DNA of 64,000 nucleotides from Anisodus tanguticus (lineage: Eukaryota; Streptophyta; Magnoliopsida; Solanales; Solanaceae). A program made the position numbers and the translations under genes. Below are positions 22,801 through 33,400 of this stretch, piece after piece (the stretch's first letter is position 1; each line of letters starts with the position of its first letter). The notes under the pieces are model-generated. The model did no database searches. It saw nothing but the letters and a program-made list of their open reading frames with translations, and was not told the DNA's origin. The stretch is taken from positions 38,894,032-38,958,031 of the forward strand of contig CM067559.1 of the NCBI GenBank assembly GCA_034509755.1, given 5' to 3'.

Positions 22801-23066
22801 TCACGAACCAGATCACCGGTAGCAATATGAGGTACACAGAGAAGGGTCGAAAGACGGCTAGCATATGTACCTTTTCCGACACCGGGGCAACCCAAAAAGA
22901 CCCACTGGACAATTTTACCCTTGGGTTCTATACTAGTAGGGATGGGATTACCGGGGTAATTTTGGGATTTCACTGTTTCAGATGCAGTTGTTGTAGATAA
23001 AGATCTACTGATTTGGGCAATGGAATTGGAAGATGATGATCTGAAGTGGCGGATCATGGCCGCCAT
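19854..23066 (-). CDS. Adenylate kinase, organellar (plastid or mitochondrial), four exons
   Basis: Adenylate kinase converts ATP plus AMP to two ADP. The coding exons, read from high to low coordinates, are 23066-22767, 21416-21276, 20559-20287 and 19997-19854. All have GT/AG borders and join in frame to 285 residues. Residues 1-45 are Ser/Arg-rich and acid-poor, fitting an organellar targeting peptide. The P-loop GCPGVGKGTY is at 59-68, the AMP site ATGDLVRDE at 82-90 and GFILDGFPRT at 134-143. The LID carries Cys at about 179, 182 and 212, and RADD follows at about 219. The length matches Arabidopsis At2g37250 (284 residues, from memory). No stop or missing catalytic residue is seen. Intron 3 holds a tiny SINE scar. 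It diverges from the thioredoxin-like gene, whose ATG is 4.4 kb upstream. Confidence 0.95.
20055..20121 (-). mobile_element. 35-bp SINE head with 16-bp target duplication, in adenylate kinase intron 3
   Basis: TCTAGAGAAAGATGAT occurs at 20055-20070 and again at 20106-20121. Between them lie 35 bases whose minus strand reads CAACAACATACCCAGTG..., the start of an Au SINE. Only the 5' head is present, the opposite of usual 5' truncation. Confidence 0.7.
21985..22017. repeat. Short perfect hairpin in adenylate kinase intron 1
   Basis: AAAAAGCTGTTGG and CCAACAGCTTTTT flank a short A-rich loop. Its role is unknown; it may be the core of a small fold-back element. Confidence 0.6.
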
Positions 23067-24370
23067 TGAAGGAATAATTTGGAGACAAGTGAAAAAAAGG
23101 GGGAAAATATGGAGGCGATTTCCTAGTAAATAGGATGTGTGTTGAAAATTTCTAGGTATTTACATTAACGGATCACGTGGTTTGACCCGAATTTTGTTGG
23201 GTCGGAAGTTGATTGATATTAGGGAGGTCAATGCAAAAGGACTAAAAATACCTTTCTAACTATTTGAAATAGGTTAGATTTATCTTAGATTATGTTTTTG
23301 GCTCAAAAATATTTTAGTTATTATTTTCTTTATTTTAATTTATGTGATATTTTTCATTTTTGATATCCAATCTGCATGATCTTTGTTTAATATTTTAAGA
23401 TATTTTTTTCATCAAATTGTTATGACAAAAGTTGCAAATTATAGTACTTATCATGTAGTTTTCAAATATAATAAAATTTTACCTTAAAATATTAGGTTAA
23501 TCTAATCTAATTTAGCTTTAAATTTTAGTCAAATTGATTCTCGTAAAACAAAAGTGTGAGATAAATTGAGACGAAGTGAGTATGTTTTTGGCTAAAAAAA
23601 TCTCAAACTAGTCAAATAACTCAAAAGTATCATTCCTACTAATGATTGCTCTAAAATAAGAGAAACTGAACTAATTTTGCTCTTAAACTATTCAAAATGA
23701 GTCAATTTTACTCTAGATATTATATTAACAGGTCACGTGGATTGACCCAAATGTGTTGGGTTGGAAGTTGATATGAGGACAAGGAAAAAGGGCCAAAAGT
23801 TACTCATGAACTATGTGACCCAATTCTATCATTTATGGTGGTGGACATACTCGATTGGAATGGGTCGTCAAGACTTTCTTTATGCCTTGATGCGTGAGAC
23901 CGAATTAGGATATCATCCAACAAAGAAATGATATTTTTTCTCGCACGTAACAGCTACTATGTTGTCTCTGACTACCATACGAGATTTTCCTTGATATCCG
24001 TTATGTTTTTAGTTTAAAAATATCCTCGCCATTACGTTTTTGTTCAAAAATGTCCTCCAACTAGATTAATTGTTCAAAAATATTCTTTCTACTAATGGTT
24101 TCTCAAAAAAAAAAAAAAAAATGGTCAATTTTGCTCTTGCATTATTCAAAATAAGACACTTATGCTCTAAGTATTATATTTTTTAACTCAAAAAAGAGAT
24201 TAGTTTGAAATTGTGAAGTTTGATAGGAGTATCTGTTTTAGTTTTTTTTATTTTTTATTTTGTGAATATTAATTAATAGGAAAACTTACGGTTATCGAAT
24301 TCTTTGCCGTGTATTAACGGGTAACGTGGATCAACCCGTATTCCGTGGATTTAGAATTGGAAGGCCCGAC
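23067..24370. repeat. Three degenerate direct repeats upstream of adenylate kinase
   Basis: Similar blocks begin at about 23160, 23720 and 24300, each with TTAACGG/AGGTCACGTGG, then TTGACCC and GGGT(C/T)GGAAG. Each is followed by text such as AAAAATA and CTCAAAAATA. They look like copies of one Solanaceae dispersed repeat rather than a precise tandem array. The first two contain a G-box core CACGTG (about 23175 and 23738) within 120-680 bp of the start codon and might act on transcription. Confidence 0.6.
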
Positions 24371-24633
24371 CGGATTAAGTAAAAAAGGACTCAATTAAAA
24401 AATAATTTGTCATCAATAATCTCGATTTTCGAATATGCCGTGATACAAGAATATTCTCTCTTTTGAACCTTTTTTATTTCACGATACTTCTAACAAACCT
24501 TGACATGTGCACTTTAAAGATATTTTACACAATTTTCTACCATTAAAGGTTGTGGTAGGTGATGTTGGAAATTTGCTTTTGGTGGAGAAGTGCGTTCATC
24601 CGTATTTAATGACTTAAACACTAAGATTTCGTA
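24371..24633. other. Spacer, nothing recognised
   Basis: AT-rich sequence between the repeat blocks and the solo LTR. Confidence 0.4.
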
Positions 24634-25682
24634 TGTTGGAAGCTTTGTCTCTTCATACGTGCATAATCTACTAAGTGAGTAGATGACTGTAGGGCCAAGA
24701 ATCGTCAAATTTCATTGAGAAATGAAAGAGATATTGGTCCACGAAGTAAGGTGTTTAAGGCATGGAAATATGGTGTGGGACAAATCTACCACATCTGTGG
24801 GAAAATGAAGAATTGCTCTCTCTCTAAGTCTCAAAATTGGCTAAGGGCTTGGGACCCCCAAGGGGTATCCATATGTTTAAAGGAGGGAGGACCTAGATGT
24901 GCTTGAGTTCAAGGCTAAGCCCACACGCGCCGCCGCCGCCCGTCCCGTCCGCTCCGTGCTCGGGCTCGGGTCGTGGGACGTGGGCTTCTTCTGATAGACC
25001 CCCAGAATGTTTAATATTTACAGTTTGGTCCCTAGAGTTTCTGAAAATGTGAAATTGGGAACGACGGAAGGCAGAAAGTTTCTGCCGGGCGTTATTGTGC
25101 ATTAACCAGCCATTACTTGGATGATTAACTCCTCCATTCAATGGCCTTAAACATCCATTTTCTTGGTAGTTGAGAAGTCTCCCTTATGCTATATATATTA
25201 ATGCATTTTGGCTCAATTGTGGTGACGTGAAAAAGAGTGACCAGACACGAGACTACACTATATACACAGAGACAAACAGAAGAGAAAAAACAACACACAT
25301 TCTGTCCAAAAACAGTGAGTAGAAACAGTGTCAAAACAGAAACTCTTCCTTCCTTTTTCATTTCTTCAGCAAGTCGTATCGTATTTGTTTTCTTCGTCAG
25401 AATCAACCTATTTGCTTATTGATTAAAGTGTTGTTTTATCTTGAGAGACTATTGCCCGTTGACGTAAAAGCATATATACGGGGCAATCTTATCTTAAAGA
25501 CAGAGTGTCATCACTCGACTCATCACACAGTTGTAACAATCCAGATTTAGTGTTTCTTGATTTAGGTTATCAAGATTCAAGACTCAACAACTTTGCGGCA
25601 GTTCTGAATATTGGCAATTCGTTTATCCTTTCGAACACTTGTAATATTTATTTACTTCACGTACTGCTTTACATATCCAACA
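24634..25682 (+). repeat. Probable solo LTR of the composite's family
   Basis: The U5-like part at about 25425-25682 (TTTTATCTTGAGAGACTATTGCC, then ACGTAAAAGCATATATA and GTCATCACTCGACTCA) closely matches the LTRs at 50415-51342 and 55304-56234. The likely ends are TGTTGGA and CCAACA. A GC-rich block (CGCCGCCGCC) lies at about 24925-24960 and a TATATATTAA box near 25191. No matching 5-bp duplication is visible, so the left end is uncertain. It lies in the shared upstream region of the adenylate kinase and thioredoxin-like genes. Confidence 0.6.
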
Positions 25683-26329
25683 TGTGATACTATTTATATA
25701 TTTGTAATTAAAAGTTTTGGTTTAAATTTTGAGTATTAAATTGTTTTAATAGGAAAATTATCATTTCATTTTCTTATTAAAAAAATTCAAGCTCTAGCAA
25801 GTTTTTATACTCAAATATATTACCATTAAGGGATGTTGTGCGGTAGATGGTATTGCTCATCCCTTAATTAGAGTTATCGGATTTGAGTCTTGAGCATGAA
25901 TTTTTTTTAATAGGAAACCGACACAAATTCTAATATAATCGGGGTTTGATGCGCGTACAGAACACCGGATAGGAAAAAAAGTTCAAACATATTAACTAGA
26001 TATATTTAGTTATTGATGTGATACATTATTTAAATTTTTTAGCTAACTTGTAAAAATATTATTACTACATTGTATTCTTCAACTACTTGTAAGATATAAA
26101 AACAATTCACATTAGGGCGAATTTAGATAGTTAATATATGGGTTCACGTGAATAATTATTGTAGTATTAACTTAAAATTATTTTAGAAATTTATAAATTT
26201 GCCTTCATACGTAACACGTAAAGATACCTTAAAATGGTTACTCTATATTTTTTTTCTGGATATTATGTTTGTATTCGATTCTCTAGATACATACACCATA
26301 AAAACTTCTCTGGTGTTGGCATAAAACAT
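25683..26329. other. AT-rich spacer
   Basis: No coding or element structure is recognised. Confidence 0.4.
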
Positions 26330-26935
26330 GTCGGGTTTTAAAGACCTTAAATGTTGGACTTTTAATATGAATTATGAATTGAAAAATGGTGAGAAATAAA
26401 ATTAGAGGGAAATGAAATTTGAAAAATAACTTTTCAAGTGAATTTTCTCCCATGTTGGCGAGGAAAAATAATTTTTGTGTGTTATATGTAGAATAGTAGA
26501 AGAAGTACATCTTCTAGCTCATAAAGAGATCAGAAGAGAGTGTCCCCTCGCATGTTGTCGTAGCTCGGTTCAGCTTCAACTTCAGCTTAGACACCTTCTT
26601 TCCGAACGAGTATATTCTCATTTCACACATAGAATCACGAAATTACTCTCTGAAAATTCATCTTCTTCATCCCCTCTCTTGTGCATCATTTTTCAAAATA
26701 AAAAGAAAGTGTCGTGTGATCTACTGTCGTTTGTTGAATTCGCTGAAATTCTGCAATTTTAATTGACGGTATTGCGGAATAAAGTTTCGTTCTATCTTGG
26801 AAGAAATTAATCTAAGCCTTGGACAATTATGAGGTGATTAAATTTCTTAAAGAAACACAATTTTCTATGGGCTCGAAATTGAATTTGTTTTAACATTTTT
26901 TTCTTCTAATTATCAGTATATAGTTTGAATACATG
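26330..26935 (+). repeat. Diverged LTR-like remnant
   Basis: The end part (GAGGTGATTAAATTTCTTAAAGAAACACA, then GGGCTCGAA) follows the U5 of the copia-2/3 LTRs (GAGGGGATTAAATTCCTTAAGGACACACA). The upstream part is only loosely similar. It is probably a solo LTR of a relative; the limits are estimates. Confidence 0.4.
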
Positions 26936-27139
26936 GATAATCAAACACTCCATCTCCATTCCCACCTCGACACTCCAACCCCCTCACATCCCACCACCTA
27001 CCTCATAGTATTTACCTGAATTCTCCGTGAATGATCTTAAAATAATATCTTCATCGGAAAATAAATAGGAAATTCAATTATTATTTTACGAGAAACATTT
27101 CCTCTCGTACCAAACACACCGTATAACTTAAATTAAACT

Positions 27140-27366
27140 AGTATTTCCTCTAAATTTATGCGTCTATCCTTTTTTCTAGACTTTTTAAAAAAGAATGTCA
27201 TCTTATTATAATTAAATATAATAACTTTAAAATTTCTTTTTTCACTTTTAATAAAATGATTTATATGCATATAAATATCTAAAAAATTTAAATCATATAT
27301 TTTAATTTCTTTCCCATAAAATTTATGTCAAATCAAACGGTGTCCGTAGTTGGGACGGAGGGAGTA
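27140..27366. mobile_element. Stowaway-type MITE upstream of the thioredoxin-like gene
   Basis: The right end GGGACGGAGGGAG is followed by TA, the usual Stowaway terminus and target. The left end TTTCCTCTAAATTTATGCG is a worn partner. It ends 120 bp before the start codon at 27486. Confidence 0.6.
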
Positions 27367-27485
27367 ATATTTCTAAGAATGGAATTTTGACCACGTGTAA
27401 GCTTTGTTTCCACATGCATATCTCTTGCCCATTATGTACGCATTCGTCCATTCAAAGAACCCCCTGTTTTAATTACTCTAAAGCT

Positions 27486-30400
27486 ATGACGATTTCTCTA
27501 TCTGCCTCAACACATAACTGTAGCCTCACTGTTGCAGTTAGCAGAAGTGTAATTCGTCGAACCCCATTTCACAATAATTTTAGTTTGACAACACACCCAT
27601 TAAGTTTTAACTGCATCCACTTAACCCCCACATTTTCAGCAATTTCTGCCTCCCACAGGTCCTCCTCTGCTATCTCCAGCTCCACAGGTTAGCTTGTCCT
27701 TTTCTTCTTAGTAATGTTATTATATGAATTAGAGAGGGTGTATACTTTTTGTTTATTGTTTTATTGTAATTATTCCACTCGTCTCTTATTGAATATTGTT
27801 GAGCACAATTGGTTGTTGACAACTTGAATTTTATTATTGCAAACTAGCCTCTTAGTTCACTTTTACTTATCACGTTTCACTTGTCTAAAGTCAAACTATA
27901 CAGACTTTGACCAATATTTTTTTCATGATATTAATATGAGAAAGAATTGCTATTTATACTCCTCCATTTTAAAAAGATTGTCTGGTTTTGACTTGGCACC
28001 GTAAAGAATGGATCTTGGGTCTAACTCAACCCAAAAGCTAGCTTGTAGGGTGAGGATTGTCCAAGTCCATATAATGATTACATGTTTCCATTCCATATCC
28101 GATGTGTGACTTTTAACACTCTCCGCACGCCCAGATCTTGTTAACCGGAGTGTGAATAATATAATTTGGGCGCCCAACATCGGTGAACAAAGAATTGGAA
28201 TGGGTCTGGCTCTGATACCATGTAAAGAATGGATCTTGGTCTAACTCAATCCAAAAGCTAGCTTGTAGGGTGAGGATTATCCAAGTCACATATAAGGAGT
28301 CCATGTTCACATTCCATATCCGATGTGGGACTCTTAACACTCCCCGCACGCACATAACTTGCTAACTAGAGTGTGAATAATATAATTTGGGGGCCCAACA
28401 TCGGTGAACAAAGAATTGGAATGAGCCTGGCTCTGATACCATGTAAAGAATGGATCTTAGGCCTAACTCAACCCCAAAATCTAGCTTGTAGGGTGAGGAT
28501 TGTCCAAGTCCATATAAGGAGTTCATGTTCCCATTCCATATCCGATGTGGAACTCTTAACAGGCACAAAGTTTAAGAAAGTAGAGAAGACTTTTCAATCT
28601 TGTAGTCTTAAATTAAAGATGTGTTGAATGTACAAAAATAACCTTTGATCTTGTGGTCTTAAACATATCATGTGGAAAGTTGGAATGAGAGAGTTGCTAA
28701 AAAAAGAAAAGAGACATTTTTTTTAAACGGACTAAAAAGAAAAGTACGACAATCTTTTTAAGACGGAGGGAGTAGTATTTTCCGTATAGTTTTTGAACAT
28801 CCAAATTTTAATTTTAAAATATTGAATTAATCTAATTTCAATTTAGCTATGAAAATTAGTCAAGTTGACTCTCGAGAAGCGAAATGTGACAAGTAAAAGT
28901 GAACCGAGGGAGTAAATACCAGTTTCCGTCTTACAACTCTTTACACTCAAATTTGTTTTCTTTTCACCCACACTTTAACAAATAACAACTCTCTTGTTGC
29001 TCTCTTTTATTCCTCACTTTTTCTTCACACTCTTGGGTTTCTTGCTTGCTTGAGCACACATACATCTCAAATGAACCACCTTGATTTATAGCGGGCGATA
29101 GAAGAATCTAGTTAGGTGTATTTACTTCTTTATTCTAGAAAGTAGAAGCCACCTATTTCTAGAACTACATTTCTAGAATAACTCTAGAATGAATTGTAGA
29201 GGTGTGCTTAGAATTCTCTAGAATTGATTGAACATTCTTTAGAAGTGCCAATCTAGAAAATAAAGTTGGTGATGATTTATTTTAACATCTCTCATGTGCA
29301 AGCTTTATTTTTTTTATTAGAACAAGGACATCAAAATATTAGTTAATGTTAGAACATGGATATTTTAATTTATTTATTTTAGGTTTGCATCTTAGCTTCG
29401 AGCTGATTTCGTAAACTAGGGAGTCTACAGGTTAGCTATCTCCAACTCTACAAATAAGCTTGTGGGATTTTATTCTTTGAATAACAGAGAAATCCCGAGG
29501 ACCAATGGCATACGGTTCGTAAGTCGATAGATAATGGTCATGGCCACTTAAATACAGCCATTTTTCTGTGATAAGCTTGTGGGATTGATTTGTTATTACG
29601 TGATATGTAGTTTAGGTTAGGCAGATTTGGTAAATTAGTGATTGATGATAGAATGATGATTCTACCGGCTTTTTGATGATTTTAATTTCAAGAAAGACAG
29701 TGACTTTGGCTGAAAAGAGATGGCAAAAGGATGCCTAAGTTGGTCTCCAATCAGGAGAGAATATTTGAAAAAGTGATTTAAAACTGTAATCATTGGTATT
29801 CAAGTTAGGGAAAAGGGTCATATTTTCCCCTCTACTATTGAAAAAGGTTTAATATATGGACTGATAGAATAACGGAGGGTAATATTAAACCTTTTTCAAT
29901 AGTAGAGGGGAAAATATGACCCTTTTCCCTACAAGTTATACTACTAGTTTTTAAATGATTCTATGAACTAAATGTTGTTGTGCCTGTGTTCAAAAAATCA
30001 GGAAAAACAGAAACCAAACGGAAAGACAAAAACCAAAAAAAACAAAGCGGAAAAATAATACGAAGTAAGAAAATATCCGAGACCACGAATTCACTTTGTG
30101 TGTCCTTAAGGAATTTAATCCCCTCACATTTTGTACCCGAGGTTATGGATTACTTCCTCCGGGATAAAACGGATATACTGTCGCGGGGAGTAGCGGTACG
30201 TCAAACGCCTTCGACTTCGACGAACTCAAAGTTGGCAACGAAACACAAGTAAGACTCGATAGTTTTATTTGTGAAAAAAGAATGCGAGAATTTCGGATGC
30301 AGAAATTTTTGGTTTTGGTATCTTTAAAATGAGGCATTGCCTTAGTTTATATAGCCTTGAAGGTGCCTCTTCGGAATAGGTTGGTGATTTGTTCGGAAAG

Positions 30401-33400
30401 GTTGCCTTCCATTTCTCATTCACACCAACTTGGCTAGTTTTATTCATTAACTAGCTTTAACAATCCCCACATGAATGGGGAATGGTTATATGATGAAAAA
30501 CATGCATGATGAAAAAAGCTGTGTGATTCGTAAGCAAGGATTAATCGCATCCGGATAAGTAGATTTCTCTTTGAACTTTCCGTAGTGAACATATGTCGGA
30601 TATACTCGGTCAATCGGTAGATGTGATATCCTTGAACCGTCGAGCTTTGGTGTATACCTAGACAACCACATGTCACACAATTAACCCTTTAACCGTCTTT
30701 GGTTCTCATTGTTTTGTTCGTTTCACCATGAACACCGCTGGTTCATAAGTGCGTAGAGAATTGGCCTTACATAATTCTCCTTGAAGCGGCTTACACTTCA
30801 CACTTACATAGGTGATTCCTAAAGGTGTCATCCCGTAGATACACTATTTGATATACCCCGTACCAAACTTAGGAACCATTAAAAAGCCGCAATGCTTTAT
30901 CCACGGTGCGAACATTGTCTCATCACGAGAATGGACCAAAGAGTTATTGTGACAATGTTGAACCGTCATTAATGACTTTGTTTGATCTCTTTGAACCTAG
31001 ATCTTGGGATCTCCAGTCTTCTAGGTAGAGTTACCGTCACGATGACTTGTCCTCGGCCATAGTCCCATTCCCCTTGATGATCTTTCAACTACCTCTCTAG
31101 TTAGGCCTTTAGTTAGTGGATCCGACACATTATCTCTTGACTTAACATAGTCAATTGTGATAATTCCACTAGAGAGTAGTTGTCTAACGGTATTATGTCT
31201 TCGTCGTATGTGACGAGACTTTCCGTTGTACATAAGGCTCCCGCTCTTCCTATTGCCGCTTGGCTATCGCAATGTATGCATATAGGAGCCAACGGTTTGG
31301 GCCAAAATGGAATATCTTCTAAGAAATTCGGAGCCATTCAAGCTTCTTCACCGGCTTTGTCTAAAGCTATGAACTCGATTCCATTGTAGAGCGGGCGATA
31401 CATGTCCATTTGGATGACTTCCAAGACATCTTTGCTCCTCCACCTATGGTAAAAACATATCCACTTGTGGATTTAGTTTCGATTGAACCGGTGATCCAAT
31501 TTGCATCACTTTGTATCCTTCAATAACTGCAGGATACCCGTTATAATGCAAAGCAAAGTTTTGAGTATGTTTTAAATACCCCAAAACTCGTTTCATTGCC
31601 GACCAATGTTTTTGGTCGGGATTACTAGTGTAGCGACTTAGTTTACTTATAGCACATGCAATATCGGGTCGCGTACGTTCATGATATACATCAAACTTCC
31701 CAACACTCGGCATAATCTAATTGAGAATGACTTTCACCTTTATTCTTTGCAAGAGCAAGGTTCATATCAATTGGCGTCTTTGCAACTTTAAAGTCCAAAT
31801 ACTTGAACTTTTCAAGTACCGTTTCAATATAATGAGATTGAGACAATGCTAGACCTTGAGGAGTCTTATGGATTTTAATTCCCGAGAATTAAATCGGCAA
31901 CTCCTAAGTCTTTCATATCAAACTTACTAGCAAGCATGCGCTTAGTAGCATTTATGTTAGCAATGTCGTTACTCATTATCAACATATCATCCACGTACAA
32001 ACAAACAATGACTACGTGGTTTGGAGTGTTCTTAATGTAGACACATTTATCACACTCATTTATCTTGAATCCATTTGATGACATTGTATGGTCAAATTTT
32101 GCATGCCTTGTTTGGGTGCTTGTTTTAGTCCGTAAAGAGACTTAACAAGTCGACACACCTTCTTCTCTTTCCCCGGAACTACAAACCCTCGGGTTGTTCC
32201 ATGTAAATTTCTTCCTCTAACTCTCCATTTAAGAAGGTTTTCACATCCATTTGATGGATTTCAAGACCGTACACGGCGGCTAACGCTACTAACACCCGAA
32301 TAGATGTAATCCTCGTTACCGGCGAGTATGTATCAAAGTAATCAAGACCTTCTCGTTGTCTAAACCCTTTAACAACTAGTCTTGCCTTATATTTATCAAT
32401 AGTACCACCAAACTTTCATTTTCGCTTGAAAATCCATTTGGAACCTAAAGGTTTATTCCCTGGAGGAAGGTCAACCAATTCCCAAGTATGGTTGTTTAAG
32501 ATGGATTCTATCTCACTATTGATTGCCTCTTTCCAAAATTGAGCTTCCGATGAAGACATAGCTTCGTTGAAGGTTCGAGGCTCATTCTCCAACAAAAATG
32601 TTAGAAATTCGGGTCCAAATGAAGTAGACGTCCTTTGACGTTTCTTTGCGTCTCGGTTTTTCCTCATCGGGAATATTTTCCTTTGTTTCTTCCCGAGGTC
32701 GTTTAGATTCTTTGCTAGACGACTCACATTCCTTTTTATACGGATATATGGTTTCAAAGAAGTCGGCATTATCCGATTCAATTACCGTATTTACTCGAAT
32801 GTCGGGATTTTCGATTTGTGAACCGAAATCGATATGCCTTACTATTTATGGCATATCCTATGAAAACACAATCAATGGTTTTAGGTCCTATTTTTACCCT
32901 TTTGGGTTTAGGAATTTGCACCTTGGCCAAACACCCCCACACTTTGAAGTATCCCAAATTGGGCTCCCTTCCTTTCCACTTTTCGTATGGAATAGATTTT
33001 GTTTTGCTATGGGGCACTCGATTGAGTATTCGGCTAGGCATTTGTTAGAATGGCTTCCCCCACAAGTTCGGGGTAAACCGAACTTATTAACAGGGCATTC
33101 ATCATTTCTTTCGTGGTTCTATTTTTCCTTTCCGCAATTCCGTTTGATTGTGGCGAGTAAGGGGCAGTTGTTTGATGAATAATGCCATATTCCAAACATA
33201 TTTGTTCAAAAGGAGATTCATATTCACTACTCCTATCACTCCTTATCATTTTAATCTTTTTGTTAAGTTGAGTTTCAACTTCAGTTTTGTATTGCCTGAA
33301 TGCTTCAATTGCTTCATCTTTACTATTAAGTAAATAAACGTAGCAATACCGCGTACTATCGTCGCAATAAAAGTTATGAAATACTTCTTTCCACCGCGAG

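Noticed and set aside
24893..25141. Minus-strand open frame of 82 codons with a Gly-rich end
   Set aside because: It spans the GC block of the solo LTR; no homology or start support.
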